Positions 33,549 through 42,267 of a DNA stretch of 45,600 bases are shown piece by piece. The notes beneath the pieces were generated by a model, which had not been told where the DNA came from, made no database searches, and saw only the letters and a list, made by a program, of their open reading frames with translations. The stretch is taken from contig DKKR01000038.1 in NCBI GenBank assembly GCA_002455375.1, positions 259 through 45,858 on the forward strand. The letters run 5' to 3'. Positions within the stretch are counted from its first letter, which is position 1, and each line of letters starts with the position of its first letter. Source of the stretch: Bacteroidetes bacterium UBA6661. GTDB lineage: Bacteria > Bacteroidota > Bacteroidia > AKYH767-A > OLB10. The position numbers and the translations under genes were made by a program.

Positions 33549-35780
33549 TTAGTGAGCCATTTCACTTTCAAGTTTTTCCTGATAGAGTTTTGAATATTCG
33601 CTGATGTTACCAAATTTATCTTCATCAACAATTATTTCGCCCTGTGTCACAACGCCCAGATTGGTAAAATCAACACCGGAGTCAGCTACTATGCTGATAA
33701 ATTCATCCATTTGCTCTTCAGAAACACTTACTACAACACGACTCTGAGATTCTCCAAACAGAAATGCATCTTTTCTAATATCCTCATCAGAATTGATTTC
33801 AAAACCTAGGCCTTTTATCATTGCAGACTCAAGTAGTGAAATAAAAAGACCACCATCAGAAACATCATGTACGGACTGAACACATCCGGTTTTGATTAAC
33901 TGTATGATGAGTTGCTGAACATCATACTCTTCATCAAGATTAAATTCAGGCGCAGGACTGTTGTTGACATTATATGTGCTAACAAGATATTGCGATGAAG
34001 CAATGCAGTTTTTTGAAGAGCCAATCAGAAATATCTGATCACCTGCATTTGAAAATGCCAATGTTGCGGCTTTGTTTTTATCACTTATAATGCCAATCAT
34101 ACCAATTGTTGGAGTAGGGTAAACCGGCACATCGTTATCTCCTATTTTAGACTGATTGTAAAAACTTACATTACCACCTGTCACCGGAGTTTGAAACTTT
34201 TCACACGCTTTTGACATACCTTTAATACTATGTACAAACTGCCAGTAAACTTCAGGGTTATACGGATTGCCAAAGTTCAGACAATTCGTAACAGCAGAAG
34301 GTTCTCCTCCTGTACAAACAATATTTCGTGCAGCCTCTGCTACTGCAATTGCACAACCTTGTTCAGGGTCTGCAAACACATATCTTGCATTGCAGTCAAC
34401 AGACACAGCAAGGGCCTTTTTTGAATTTTTAATATTTACTATAGCAGCATCAGATGGTTTGTTGGTACTCATATTAATAGTGCCCACCATACTATCATAT
34501 TGTGTGTAAACCCAGCGTCTGCTGCAAATATTCGGATGTGATGCTAATTGTTTAGCAATAACAGTAAGATCAGATGGAACTTTTATTTCATCTATGTTAA
34601 ACAATTTGTTTTGTTTGAAGTAAGCAGGTTCTTTATAATCTCTTTTATAAACCGGTGCACCACCACCCAATACTAATGATTCAGCATTAACCTCAGCAAC
34701 CAATGTTTCATTCATATAGAATTTCAATTGTTCACCTTTAACTACTTCGCCAATGCATGTGCAGTTTAAGTCCCATTTTTCAAAAACAGCATTAATTAAA
34801 TGCTCTTTACCTTTTTCAGCAACAATAAGCATTCTCTCCTGCGACTCAGAAAGTAAAATTTCCCAGGGCTCCATGTTTTTTTGTCTTGTAGGAACTTTAT
34901 CAAGATGTATAATCATGCCATGGTTTCCTTTGGCCGACATTTCGGAGGTAGAACAAATAATTCCTGCAGCACCCATATCCTGCATTCCTACAACAGCACC
35001 TGTTGCAATGACTTCAAGTGTTGCCTCTAATAAAAGTTTTTCCTGAAATGGATCTCCAACCTGCACAGAGGGTAAATCCTCATGCGAATCTTCATGCAAG
35101 TCGCCCGATGCAAAAGTGGCACCGTGAATACCGTCTTTCCCTGTTGCTGAGCCTACAATATAAACACTGTTACCTTCACCTGCTGATATTGCTTTTACAG
35201 TTTTGCCATGTTCAACAATTCCCACGCTCATGGCATTAACTAAAATGTTTGTATTGTAGCAATCTTCAAAATAAACTTCGCCACCAACAGTTGGAACACC
35301 AAAGGCATTTCCATAGTCGCCAATTCCTTTAACAACACCACGCATGAGCATTTTTGTGCGTTCATTATTCAGGTTGCCAAAGCGCAAAGAGTTAAGTTGT
35401 GCAATAGGTCTTGCCCCCATAGTAAAAATATCGCGGTTAATTCCGCCAACGCCTGTTGCTGCTCCCTGATAGGGTTCTATGGCAGATGGGTGATTGTGCG
35501 ATTCAATTTTAAAAGCACAGGCAAGATTGTCGCCAATATCAACAAGACCTGCATTTTCTTCTCCTGCTTTGGCAAGCATATGTGGCCCTTCACGAGGCAA
35601 TGTTTTCAGCCATGTAATGGAGTTTTTATAGGAGCAATGTTCACTCCACATCACAGAGTAGATACTCAATTCATTAAAATTAGGTTTGCGACCTAATAAC
35701 GTACAGATTTTATCAAACTCTTCAGGTAAAAGACCTAATTTTTTTGCTGTTTCAACAGATGTTTCTTTCAAACTTTCCAT
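33549..35780 (-). CDS. purL: Phosphoribosylformylglycinamidine synthase, PurL subunit (small type)
   Basis: This is the fourth step of purine synthesis: FGAR plus ATP and ammonia gives FGAM. The 743 residues correspond to the small PurL that works with separate PurQ and PurS; no glutaminase domain is fused. Motifs are SVMWSEHCSYKNS near residue 43-55, KIESHNHPSAIEPYQGAATG with the catalytic His, GDYGNAFGVPTVGGEVYF, MQDMGAAGIICSTSEM, and in the second half NCLNFGNPYNPEVYWQF and VHDVSDGGLFISLLES. purQ and purS are not in the window. Transcription likely starts at the palindromic promoter region near 35834. Confidence 0.97.
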   Translation of the reverse strand: MESLKETSVETAKKLGLLPEEFDKICTLLGRKPNFNELSIYSVMWSEHCSYKNSITWLKTLPREGPHMLAKAGEENAGLVDIGDNLACAFKIESHNHPSAIEPYQGAATGVGGINRDIFTMGARPIAQLNSLRFGNLNNERTKMLMRGVVKGIGDYGNAFGVPTVGGEVYFEDCYNTNILVNAMSVGIVEHGKTVKAISAGEGNSVYIVGSATGKDGIHGATFASGDLHEDSHEDLPSVQVGDPFQEKLLLEATLEVIATGAVVGMQDMGAAGIICSTSEMSAKGNHGMIIHLDKVPTRQKNMEPWEILLSESQERMLIVAEKGKEHLINAVFEKWDLNCTCIGEVVKGEQLKFYMNETLVAEVNAESLVLGGGAPVYKRDYKEPAYFKQNKLFNIDEIKVPSDLTVIAKQLASHPNICSRRWVYTQYDSMVGTINMSTNKPSDAAIVNIKNSKKALAVSVDCNARYVFADPEQGCAIAVAEAARNIVCTGGEPSAVTNCLNFGNPYNPEVYWQFVHSIKGMSKACEKFQTPVTGGNVSFYNQSKIGDNDVPVYPTPTIGMIGIISDKNKAATLAFSNAGDQIFLIGSSKNCIASSQYLVSTYNVNNSPAPEFNLDEEYDVQQLIIQLIKTGCVQSVHDVSDGGLFISLLESAMIKGLGFEINSDEDIRKDAFLFGESQSRVVVSVSEEQMDEFISIVADSGVDFTNLGVVTQGEIIVDEDKFGNISEYSKLYQEKLESEMAH

Positions 35781-35823
35781 TCTTTATTTTTAAAGTATAA
35801 ATTCGTTTCAGAATACTTTTATG

Positions 35824-35844
35824 TTACTTTGCGCAAAGGTAACC
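35824..35844. promoter_or_regulatory. Palindromic overlapping promoter boxes of purL and the membrane-protein operon
   Basis: The minus strand TACCTTTG (35841-35834) is an exact -7 box for purL, start codon at 35780. On the plus strand TTACTTTG (35824-35831) is a near-match facing the other way, towards the gene at 35901. Together GTTACTTTGC|GCAAAGGTAAC forms a palindrome with one extra base. Confidence 0.5.
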
Positions 35845-35900
35845 TATTGATGTAATAAACAGGTTATTGTATTATATGAAAATTTTCAAACAGCCTTACT

Positions 35901-37196
35901 TTGGAAGCAGTTCTTAGCATTGGGTATATAGCTTTATTTGTTTTTGTCATTCATAAATCTGCATTTTTCAGGATTGAAAGAATTCCTGTATGGTGGTTTA
36001 AAGCAGCTTTTATTGTTAAAATATTTTTTGCCGTTTTACTTGGAATAATTTATTCTAAATACTATACCGACAGGTTAACTGCCGATACTTTTAAGTTTTT
36101 TGATGATAGTAAGGTGTTGTACAATCTGGCTTTTGAACATCCGCTTTGGTTTTTGCAGGCAATTTCAGGAATAAATAGTGAGGCAAGCTATTTACTCCCT
36201 TACTATGATATAATGCATAACTGGTACAATAAGGTAGTCTTGTTTAACGACTATCGTTTTCAGATTAGGATTAATACATTGTTGCGTTTAATAAGTTTAG
36301 GCTACTATCATGTGCATGCTGTATTTTATTGTTTCTTGTCATTTGTTGGACTCACTGCACTGCTCAAACTTTTTGTTAAAGCACTTCCAGAGCTCAGGAA
36401 AGTTCTGTTTGCCGGAGTGTTTTTTATTCCTTCAGTTTTGTTTTGGGGATCAGGATTGTTGAAAGATTCACTGATTCTTTTTGCAACAGGCATGGCACTT
36501 TACTTTTTGAATCGCTTGATTCAGGAGAAAAAACCGGTAACATTTTTTGGTGCTTTATTTTTTTTACTTTTTCTGATGATGATTAAATTTCATAATTTTA
36601 TTTTGCTGTTGCCACTCTTTGCAGCTTATCTTATTACTTCTGTTTACAGAAAAAAGACTTTATTGATTTTTGTTTTGATTGTTTCAGTTTATTATCTGAT
36701 ATTGATTAATCTTAATTTGGTTTTACCGGGTTTTGGGTTGATGGAATTGTTGTCAAACAAGCAGGCAGAGTTTGTTGATCTTGCAAATGATTATCATGCA
36801 AATAGTGCCATTGCCATAAACCATCTTACTCCTTCTGAGTGGAATGCTATAGCAAATACACCTCAGGCATTGTGGCATTCTTTTTTCAGACCCTATCCAT
36901 TTGAGAGTAAAAATTTGTTTTATCAGATTTCCGGATTCGAAAATTTATTTTTTGGATTATTAATTATTTTGGTTCTGATAAACTTTAAAAAACCAAAATC
37001 TGCATCTCCATTGTTTTGGGTTGCAGTGTTTTATACATTTTCTTTGTTTGAACTGATTGGCTTAGTAACACCTGTTATGGGGGCAATTGTCAGATATAAA
37101 ATTCAAGCCTTACCTTTTCTATTCTTTCTATTAATATATTTGACAGATATAGAAAAATTGCGAAGTGTATTCATAACTAAATCAAAGATTACATAA
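35901..37196 (+). CDS. Polytopic membrane protein, GT-C-like, paralog of the next gene
   Basis: This 431-residue protein has about ten membrane helices and no signal peptide. An acidic loop after the second helix (TADTFKFFDDSKVLY) and the segment PSVLFWGSGLLKDSLILFATG, followed by KFHNFILLLPLFAAYLI, recall GT-C glycosyltransferases or polysaccharide polymerases, which carry acidic motifs in the first periplasmic loop. I do not recognise the exact family. The only usable start is TTG at 35901, because an in-frame stop lies at 35877-35879. The next gene begins one base after its stop and encodes a protein with the same layout. Confidence 0.8.
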   Translation: MEAVLSIGYIALFVFVIHKSAFFRIERIPVWWFKAAFIVKIFFAVLLGIIYSKYYTDRLTADTFKFFDDSKVLYNLAFEHPLWFLQAISGINSEASYLLPYYDIMHNWYNKVVLFNDYRFQIRINTLLRLISLGYYHVHAVFYCFLSFVGLTALLKLFVKALPELRKVLFAGVFFIPSVLFWGSGLLKDSLILFATGMALYFLNRLIQEKKPVTFFGALFFLLFLMMIKFHNFILLLPLFAAYLITSVYRKKTLLIFVLIVSVYYLILINLNLVLPGFGLMELLSNKQAEFVDLANDYHANSAIAINHLTPSEWNAIANTPQALWHSFFRPYPFESKNLFYQISGFENLFFGLLIILVLINFKKPKSASPLFWVAVFYTFSLFELIGLVTPVMGAIVRYKIQALPFLFFLLIYLTDIEKLRSVFITKSKIT

Positions 37197-37197
37197 G

Positions 37198-38484
37198 ATG
37201 GAAATGTTCTTTATCCCTTTAGTTTACATCTTACTAATTTGTCTTTTAATTGGTAATCATAGATTCTTTGAGCTTAAAGGAGTGTCACGTGCTTTTGTTT
37301 GTATCCTTTTTATTATTAAAGCATTTGCAGGAATTATCATCACTTTTAATGCAGAAAAAATTTACAGTGGAGATGATGGATATTTTTTTTATGAAGCAGG
37401 CAAAACATTTCTTGACTATGGGGTAGAAAACCCTTTTGAGTATCTGAAGCTGATGTTTGGAATCTATGATAGTTCTAATAGCGAGGCCTATCACCATTTT
37501 CTGAATTGGAAAAACCTGCCCATGTGGAACGATGGAGAAACTATGATTAAGTTATGTTCACTCATACACATTTTTGCTTTTTCAAATATTCTGGTTCATT
37601 CTATTGTTTTTAGTTTTTTATCTTTTTGTGGGCTGACAGCAATTTATAAAGCAACCATTCATATTACTCGTTCAAATGGTTTTAGTTTATTTCTGTTGCT
37701 TATGCTTTGGCCATCTGTAGTATTTTTTAGTTCAGGAATTTTAAAAGAAACACTTTTGATTGCATTATCAGGTTTGTTCTTTTTCAGTCTTACACAGTTT
37801 GGAGTATCCTTGAGGATGAAAATTTATTGTTTTATGCTATTCTTTTTGCTTTGGCTGATAAAGCCGCATTTTATTTTCTTCTTTACTCCTGCAATAATTG
37901 CATATATAAGTATGACTAAGTTCAAATTGAAATCTAATTGGGTTTCACGACTTGTGATACTTGGTGTTTTTGCTTTATACATTGTTCTTAGTGTGGTTGT
38001 TCATGATAAAATTTTAGGACGAAATGCTGCCAGTACGATAGCCTTAGTGCAACAAAGTTCAATGAAGAATTCTATTTACGAGAAAGCAGAAAGCTATATT
38101 CAACCTCCGGTTATTGCTGCTGATTATGGTAGTATTCTTAGAAATACGCCCAAAGCCTTTTATCAGGTTATCACAGTGCCCTGGTTTTATACTAATGCCG
38201 GTTTACGATGGAAAACTGCTGCAATTGAAAATATCCTGGTGCTTATTATGGTACTTATGAATATATATGCAGCATTTGATAGAAAGAATAAGTACACACT
38301 TTATCACTTTGCTTTTCTGTTGTTTCTTATTTCTTTTTATAGTCTTGTTGGTTTTACTTGCGCGCTTGAAGCATCCATTTTGCGGTTTAAAGCACCAATT
38401 CTACCATTTCTTATTGCAGGTTCATATATGTTTTTACTTCAGTATAAAGATAAAATTTTAAAAAATGCAACTTCAGACAATTGA
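37198..38484 (+). CDS. Polytopic membrane protein, GT-C-like, paralog of the previous gene
   Basis: This 428-residue protein is collinear with the gene before it: first-loop acidic motif (GDDGYFFYEAGKTFLDYG), HSIVFSFLSFCGLTAIYKA, WPSVVFFSSGILKETLLIAL, LWLIKPHFIFFFTPAIIAYI, and a late VGFTCALEASILRFKAPILP matching VTPVMGAIVRYKIQALP in the paralog. This indicates a tandem duplication. A surface-glycan transferase or polymerase role is a guess based on the GT-C-like pattern. The stop codon overlaps the start of the MBL-fold gene by 20 nt, so the three genes form one translational unit. Confidence 0.8.
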   Translation: MEMFFIPLVYILLICLLIGNHRFFELKGVSRAFVCILFIIKAFAGIIITFNAEKIYSGDDGYFFYEAGKTFLDYGVENPFEYLKLMFGIYDSSNSEAYHHFLNWKNLPMWNDGETMIKLCSLIHIFAFSNILVHSIVFSFLSFCGLTAIYKATIHITRSNGFSLFLLLMLWPSVVFFSSGILKETLLIALSGLFFFSLTQFGVSLRMKIYCFMLFFLLWLIKPHFIFFFTPAIIAYISMTKFKLKSNWVSRLVILGVFALYIVLSVVVHDKILGRNAASTIALVQQSSMKNSIYEKAESYIQPPVIAADYGSILRNTPKAFYQVITVPWFYTNAGLRWKTAAIENILVLIMVLMNIYAAFDRKNKYTLYHFAFLLFLISFYSLVGFTCALEASILRFKAPILPFLIAGSYMFLLQYKDKILKNATSDN

Positions 38485-39340
38485 TACAGGTTTTTTTAAA
38501 TTAGATGGTGGTGCTATGTTTGGCGTGGTACCTAAATCTATCTGGCAGAAATTAAATCCGGCAGATGATAATAATATGTGTACATGGGCTTTGCGTTGCC
38601 TGTTGGTTGAAGATGGAAACAGGTTGATTTTGATTGATAACAGTATGGGAGATAAACAGAGTCAAAAGTTTTTTTCACACTATTACCTTCACGGTGACGA
38701 CACATTGGAGAAGTCCTTGTCAAAGGCAGGTTATCATTCCGATGACATCACTGATATTTTTCTGACACATCTCCACTTCGACCATTGCGGAGGAAGTATT
38801 AAATGGAATTCTGCAAGAGATGGATATTTACCTGCATTTAAAAATGCAACATATTGGTGTCATGCTGATCATTGGAAGTGGGCTACTGAGCCTAATGCAA
38901 GAGAGAAAGCCAGCTTTTTAAAAGAAAATATTTTACCTATAAAAGAGAGTGGACAATTAAAGTTTTTTGAAGGAACATCAGATATGTCGAACGGATTTGA
39001 AATAATGAGTAAGAACAATTTTCATTCCAAAATTGACCTCGTTGTTGCCAGAGGCCATACTGATGGTATGACCTTGCCTTTGATTCCATATAAGAACGGA
39101 AAATTGATATTTATGGCTGATTTGCTGCCTTCTGCTGCACATGTTCCATTACCTTATGTTATGGCATATGATACAAGACCACTCGTTACGTTAGAAGAGA
39201 AGAAAGCATTTTTGAAATATGCAGTGAATAACAATTTGAATTTATTTTTAGAACACGACCCGGTTAGCGAATGTTGTAATCTTATGGAAACAGAAAAAGG
39301 TGTGGCCGTAAGCTCTACTTTTAAACTAAGCGAGATTTAA
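38465..39340 (+). CDS. MBL-fold metallo-hydrolase
   Basis: This 291-residue soluble metallo-beta-lactamase-fold protein has a complete metal site: THLHFDHCGG (His102, His104, Asp106, His107), RGHTDGMTLPLI with the third His, MADLLPSAAHVPLP with the bridging Asp, and LFLEHDP with the final His. The pattern is that of the lactonase/YtnP-like group, some members of which hydrolyse acyl-homoserine lactones, but the fold is used for many esters and thioesters. No signal peptide is present. It starts 20 nt inside the preceding membrane-protein gene. Confidence 0.92.
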   Translation: MQLQTIDTGFFKLDGGAMFGVVPKSIWQKLNPADDNNMCTWALRCLLVEDGNRLILIDNSMGDKQSQKFFSHYYLHGDDTLEKSLSKAGYHSDDITDIFLTHLHFDHCGGSIKWNSARDGYLPAFKNATYWCHADHWKWATEPNAREKASFLKENILPIKESGQLKFFEGTSDMSNGFEIMSKNNFHSKIDLVVARGHTDGMTLPLIPYKNGKLIFMADLLPSAAHVPLPYVMAYDTRPLVTLEEKKAFLKYAVNNNLNLFLEHDPVSECCNLMETEKGVAVSSTFKLSEI

Positions 39341-39344
39341 GATT

Positions 39345-41045
39345 TTATTTCGGAACTAAAATAATTTCCTTAGAAAATATTATTGTATTACCGCATACAT
39401 CAGTTAAATCAATCTTAAAATTGAATTCATTCTCTGTGAATCGGTTTAATAATACATAGATTGTACTGTTCTTTTTGTCATATTCCGCTAAGTACCATTT
39501 ATTGTTAATTGTGCAGGAATAATTCTTGATTCCTGAAAAATTGTCCGATACTTTAACTTCAAGTACCGGACAATTATAAACTGAGTCGTATGAAGTAGTA
39601 ATATTTTCAATTACAGGAGCAATGCTGTCAATCATGAGTGAGTAAGTGCCAAAACTACTGATGCTTGATGAATACCAACCATCTTTATAAATTCCTGATA
39701 CCGGTGATGTTGTTCCGTTAGAAGCAATCTTTACCATTATGGTTTTATTATTGAGTTCATCACCTTCTAAATCAGATTTAATTTTTAGTGTTACATTTCT
39801 TTTCAGTCCTTCTGATGTACTGCCAATAGTTATTTGTGGAGCAATAAAAGATTTGATTCCTCTTCGGATTATGGCATCACAATAAAAATCACGAAATAGT
39901 GCGCCCTCCGGTAATAATAGTTTGTATCGGTCTGATTGAATTTTGTTTGCCTTATTATATTCCAGCAATTCTCCTTTTTTTACAACTGTGTTTTTAGGTT
40001 TTGCATTACTGTTATTCACTACTGTAAAAACACAACGCGAAATATTTCCTGAACCGTCACGCAACATAAGTCTGAAATTTATGGTGCTGTCATTTTCTAC
40101 ATCAACCACTCCGCTATTCTTAAGAAAAACATACTGACTGAATTTTACTCCCGGAAGTTTATAGCATCTTTCGGTAATGTTCCCGGTTCGCTGACCTTTT
40201 GAATAGTCAATTAGTCCGTTTGCATTTCGTGTTTCCTCAAAAGAAAAGTCACTCATTTTTCGTGCAAAAACCAATTTCTCATTAGCATAAAGTTCTACTT
40301 CGTCAATGCCTAAAATTGCATTGTCATTGTTAGCCTGATCATAGCCAGTAAAACCTATTCCTATTTCACCGGATATGTTTACTAATTCAGTATAGCTGTA
40401 ATACCCTCGAGATGTTTCCATTGGTTTGATTTCATGCCAGGGAAAAATGCTTAAAAAGTTTTCTTTAATAGAATAGATGGTAATTGATTTAATCAGCGGA
40501 GGAATGGTGTCTTTAATCTGTGGAAAGTAGCTGATGGGGTTTAAAGGTTTTTCACTTTTTGTATTACGTATTTCATAGTGAAGATGTGGACCGGAAGAGC
40601 CACCTGAGTTTCCTGACCAACCGATTGTATCACCTTGTCTGATCATAATTTTATTCCTTTCAGGAAATAACTCAACACTGTAATTTTTTTGTTTCTCCTG
40701 TTCAGTAAAAACAAATGGTTCAATAGTTTTTCCGTAACGATGCAGATGCGCATATACTGTAGAAAGCCCATTTGAATGATCTATATATACTGCTTTTCCA
40801 TACCCATTCTCAGAAGTTTTTATCCGTGATACATAACCATCAAAGCTGGCTATAACCGGAAAGCCGATTTTTGTCTGAGTAGAAAAATCTAAGCCGGAAT
40901 GAAAATGATTACTTCTTACTTCACCATAGTTTCCTTTCTGAACTAAAGGAATTGTAAGTGGGCTTAAAGGTATTACAGTCTGCTGTGAATAAGCATTGCT
41001 TATGATTAAAGTAAAAATGCAGTTTAAAAAAATTACAACTTTCAT
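39345..41045 (-). CDS. M23-family metallopeptidase with C-terminal beta domains
   Basis: This envelope zinc endopeptidase of the LytM/gly-gly type likely cuts peptidoglycan cross-links. The start chosen is ATG 41045, giving the signal peptide MKVVIFLNCIFTLIISNAYS and 566 residues. The longer frame to 41072 begins inside a terminator hairpin and adds nine unlikely residues. The catalytic domain has NHFHSGLDF (HxxxD ligands), then VYAHLHRYG and GPHLHYEIRN. The following ~380 residues are beta-rich, Ig-like repeats (DYSKGQRTGNITERCYKLPG; SPVSGIYKDGWYSSSISSFG) that may bind the wall or a partner. It converges with the MBL gene, 4 nt apart. Confidence 0.92.
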   Translation of the reverse strand: MKVVIFLNCIFTLIISNAYSQQTVIPLSPLTIPLVQKGNYGEVRSNHFHSGLDFSTQTKIGFPVIASFDGYVSRIKTSENGYGKAVYIDHSNGLSTVYAHLHRYGKTIEPFVFTEQEKQKNYSVELFPERNKIMIRQGDTIGWSGNSGGSSGPHLHYEIRNTKSEKPLNPISYFPQIKDTIPPLIKSITIYSIKENFLSIFPWHEIKPMETSRGYYSYTELVNISGEIGIGFTGYDQANNDNAILGIDEVELYANEKLVFARKMSDFSFEETRNANGLIDYSKGQRTGNITERCYKLPGVKFSQYVFLKNSGVVDVENDSTINFRLMLRDGSGNISRCVFTVVNNSNAKPKNTVVKKGELLEYNKANKIQSDRYKLLLPEGALFRDFYCDAIIRRGIKSFIAPQITIGSTSEGLKRNVTLKIKSDLEGDELNNKTIMVKIASNGTTSPVSGIYKDGWYSSSISSFGTYSLMIDSIAPVIENITTSYDSVYNCPVLEVKVSDNFSGIKNYSCTINNKWYLAEYDKKNSTIYVLLNRFTENEFNFKIDLTDVCGNTIIFSKEIILVPK

Positions 41046-41057
41046 ATTTAAAAAACA

Positions 41058-41087
41058 TGCCGGACCAAACATTCGTTTAGCCCGGCA
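41058..41087 (-). terminator. Rho-independent terminator of the glucosaminidase/LysM gene
   Basis: The minus strand TGCCGGGCTAAAC, loop GAAT, GTTTGGTCCGGCA forms a 13-bp stem with G.U pairs, then TGTTTTTTAAA. It ends the upstream LysM gene and overlaps the extended start of the M23 frame. Confidence 0.88.
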
Positions 41088-41105
41088 GTCTGGTGGTTGT
41101 TGTTT

Positions 41106-42089
41106 TTAGTTATTGAGTTTTATCCTCATGCCGGGTTCAAGTGCTGCTCCCGGTTCCAATTGATTTTTCTTATAAAGTTTATTTAATTTAATAGCATACA
41201 ATTGTGATATATCACGCATGGTCTCACCTTGTTTCACTATATGATAATCTTGCTTCGCTGAATTTCTTTTTGGTTTTATATAAACAATAGTTCCTTCTTT
41301 CAGCACATCATCTTTTGATGCATCATTGTATTTAAGCATCTGCCACAACATCATTTCATTTTGTTTGGCTAAACTCAGCCAGGTATCACCTTTTTTTGAA
41401 ACAATATATTTTACATTATTAATTTCTGAGTAATACGAAGGTGGTGTAATATTAATAACGGTAGTTTTCTCAACCTCTTTTGCAGATGGCGATCCTTTAG
41501 GTAGATTTACGTTGCGTGCCAATGTAGGCTGTTCCGGAATTGGTTTGCCATTCATTCGTGCAATGGCTTCATTGTTGATGTCTTCAAGGTTGAATCGTTC
41601 TATCAGATCAATGAGTTTATGTGCATAATTCGGATTGGTGGCATATCCTGCTTTTTTCAATCCATGTGCCCATCCTTTGTAATCAGTAGGTTTAAGTTCA
41701 AACAATGATGCATAACGTGGTCTTGAACGAAGAAAGTCCGAATGGTCATCAAACGACTCTAAGGCATTGTTGTATTTTCTGAAACATTCATTTTTTGCAT
41801 CGTCATCCTGGTGGAATTGTTTGCCTTGCCATTCTTTATGGCATTTTATTCCAAAATGATTGTTTGCTTCAATGGCAAGTTTGCTGTTGCCACTTTCGCT
41901 TTCTAGGATACCTTGTGCCAATGTTATGCAGGCAGGAACACCTGTTTTAATCATATCCTTTATAGCATCTTCTTTGTAGCGACTGATATAATCCTCAGTC
42001 TTCATGCGTTGTGCCATCACGTCTTGCGAAAATGCAAGAGTGCTGATTAATACAACTGCAATGCTTTTGCCTAACATGTTCATATTCAA
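41106..42089 (-). CDS. Glucosaminidase-domain protein with two LysM repeats
   Basis: This secreted peptidoglycan hydrolase has 327 residues. A signal peptide (about 1-26, ending FSQDVMAQ) precedes a GH73-type N-acetylglucosaminidase domain (about 30-175). The domain includes ITLAQGILESESGNSKLA with the catalytic Glu, NHFGIKCHKEWQGK, FRKYNNALESFDDHSDFL and GWAHGLKKAGYATNPNYAHK. After a Pro/Lys linker come two LysM motifs: VKYIVSKKGDTWLSLAKQ and DYHIVKQGETMRDISQLYAI, the latter ending the protein at RIKLNN. LysM binds glycan strands. Starts at 42089, 42083 and 42077 are all possible. A terminator separates it from the M23 gene. Confidence 0.95.
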   Translation of the reverse strand: MNMNMLGKSIAVVLISTLAFSQDVMAQRMKTEDYISRYKEDAIKDMIKTGVPACITLAQGILESESGNSKLAIEANNHFGIKCHKEWQGKQFHQDDDAKNECFRKYNNALESFDDHSDFLRSRPRYASLFELKPTDYKGWAHGLKKAGYATNPNYAHKLIDLIERFNLEDINNEAIARMNGKPIPEQPTLARNVNLPKGSPSAKEVEKTTVINITPPSYYSEINNVKYIVSKKGDTWLSLAKQNEMMLWQMLKYNDASKDDVLKEGTIVYIKPKRNSAKQDYHIVKQGETMRDISQLYAIKLNKLYKKNQLEPGAALEPGMRIKLNN

Positions 42090-42239
42090 TAACCGGGTAA
42101 ATTGTATTTTATTTTACAAGGTTAAGCTAAAAAAGGGCTGTTTATTGGTTGTATTAGCGGTTAGTGTTAACATGCAACTGTTGAAAATCAGGCCAAAACA
42201 TATTGTTGGATGATTCAGGGTTTCATTTGTGATTTACTA

Positions 42240-42247
42240 TAACTTTG
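42240..42247 (+). promoter_or_regulatory. -7 promoter box of the homogentisate dioxygenase gene
   Basis: TAACTTTG is an exact TAnnTTTG, 20 nt before the ATG at 42268. No -33 element at the usual spacing is evident. Confidence 0.5.
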
Positions 42248-42267
42248 CATGACACTATTTTCACACC

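Noticed and set aside
38465..39340. MBL-fold protein as a true beta-lactamase or proven quorum-quenching lactonase
   Set aside because: It has the metal site, but the overall pattern does not identify a substrate and there is no signal peptide.
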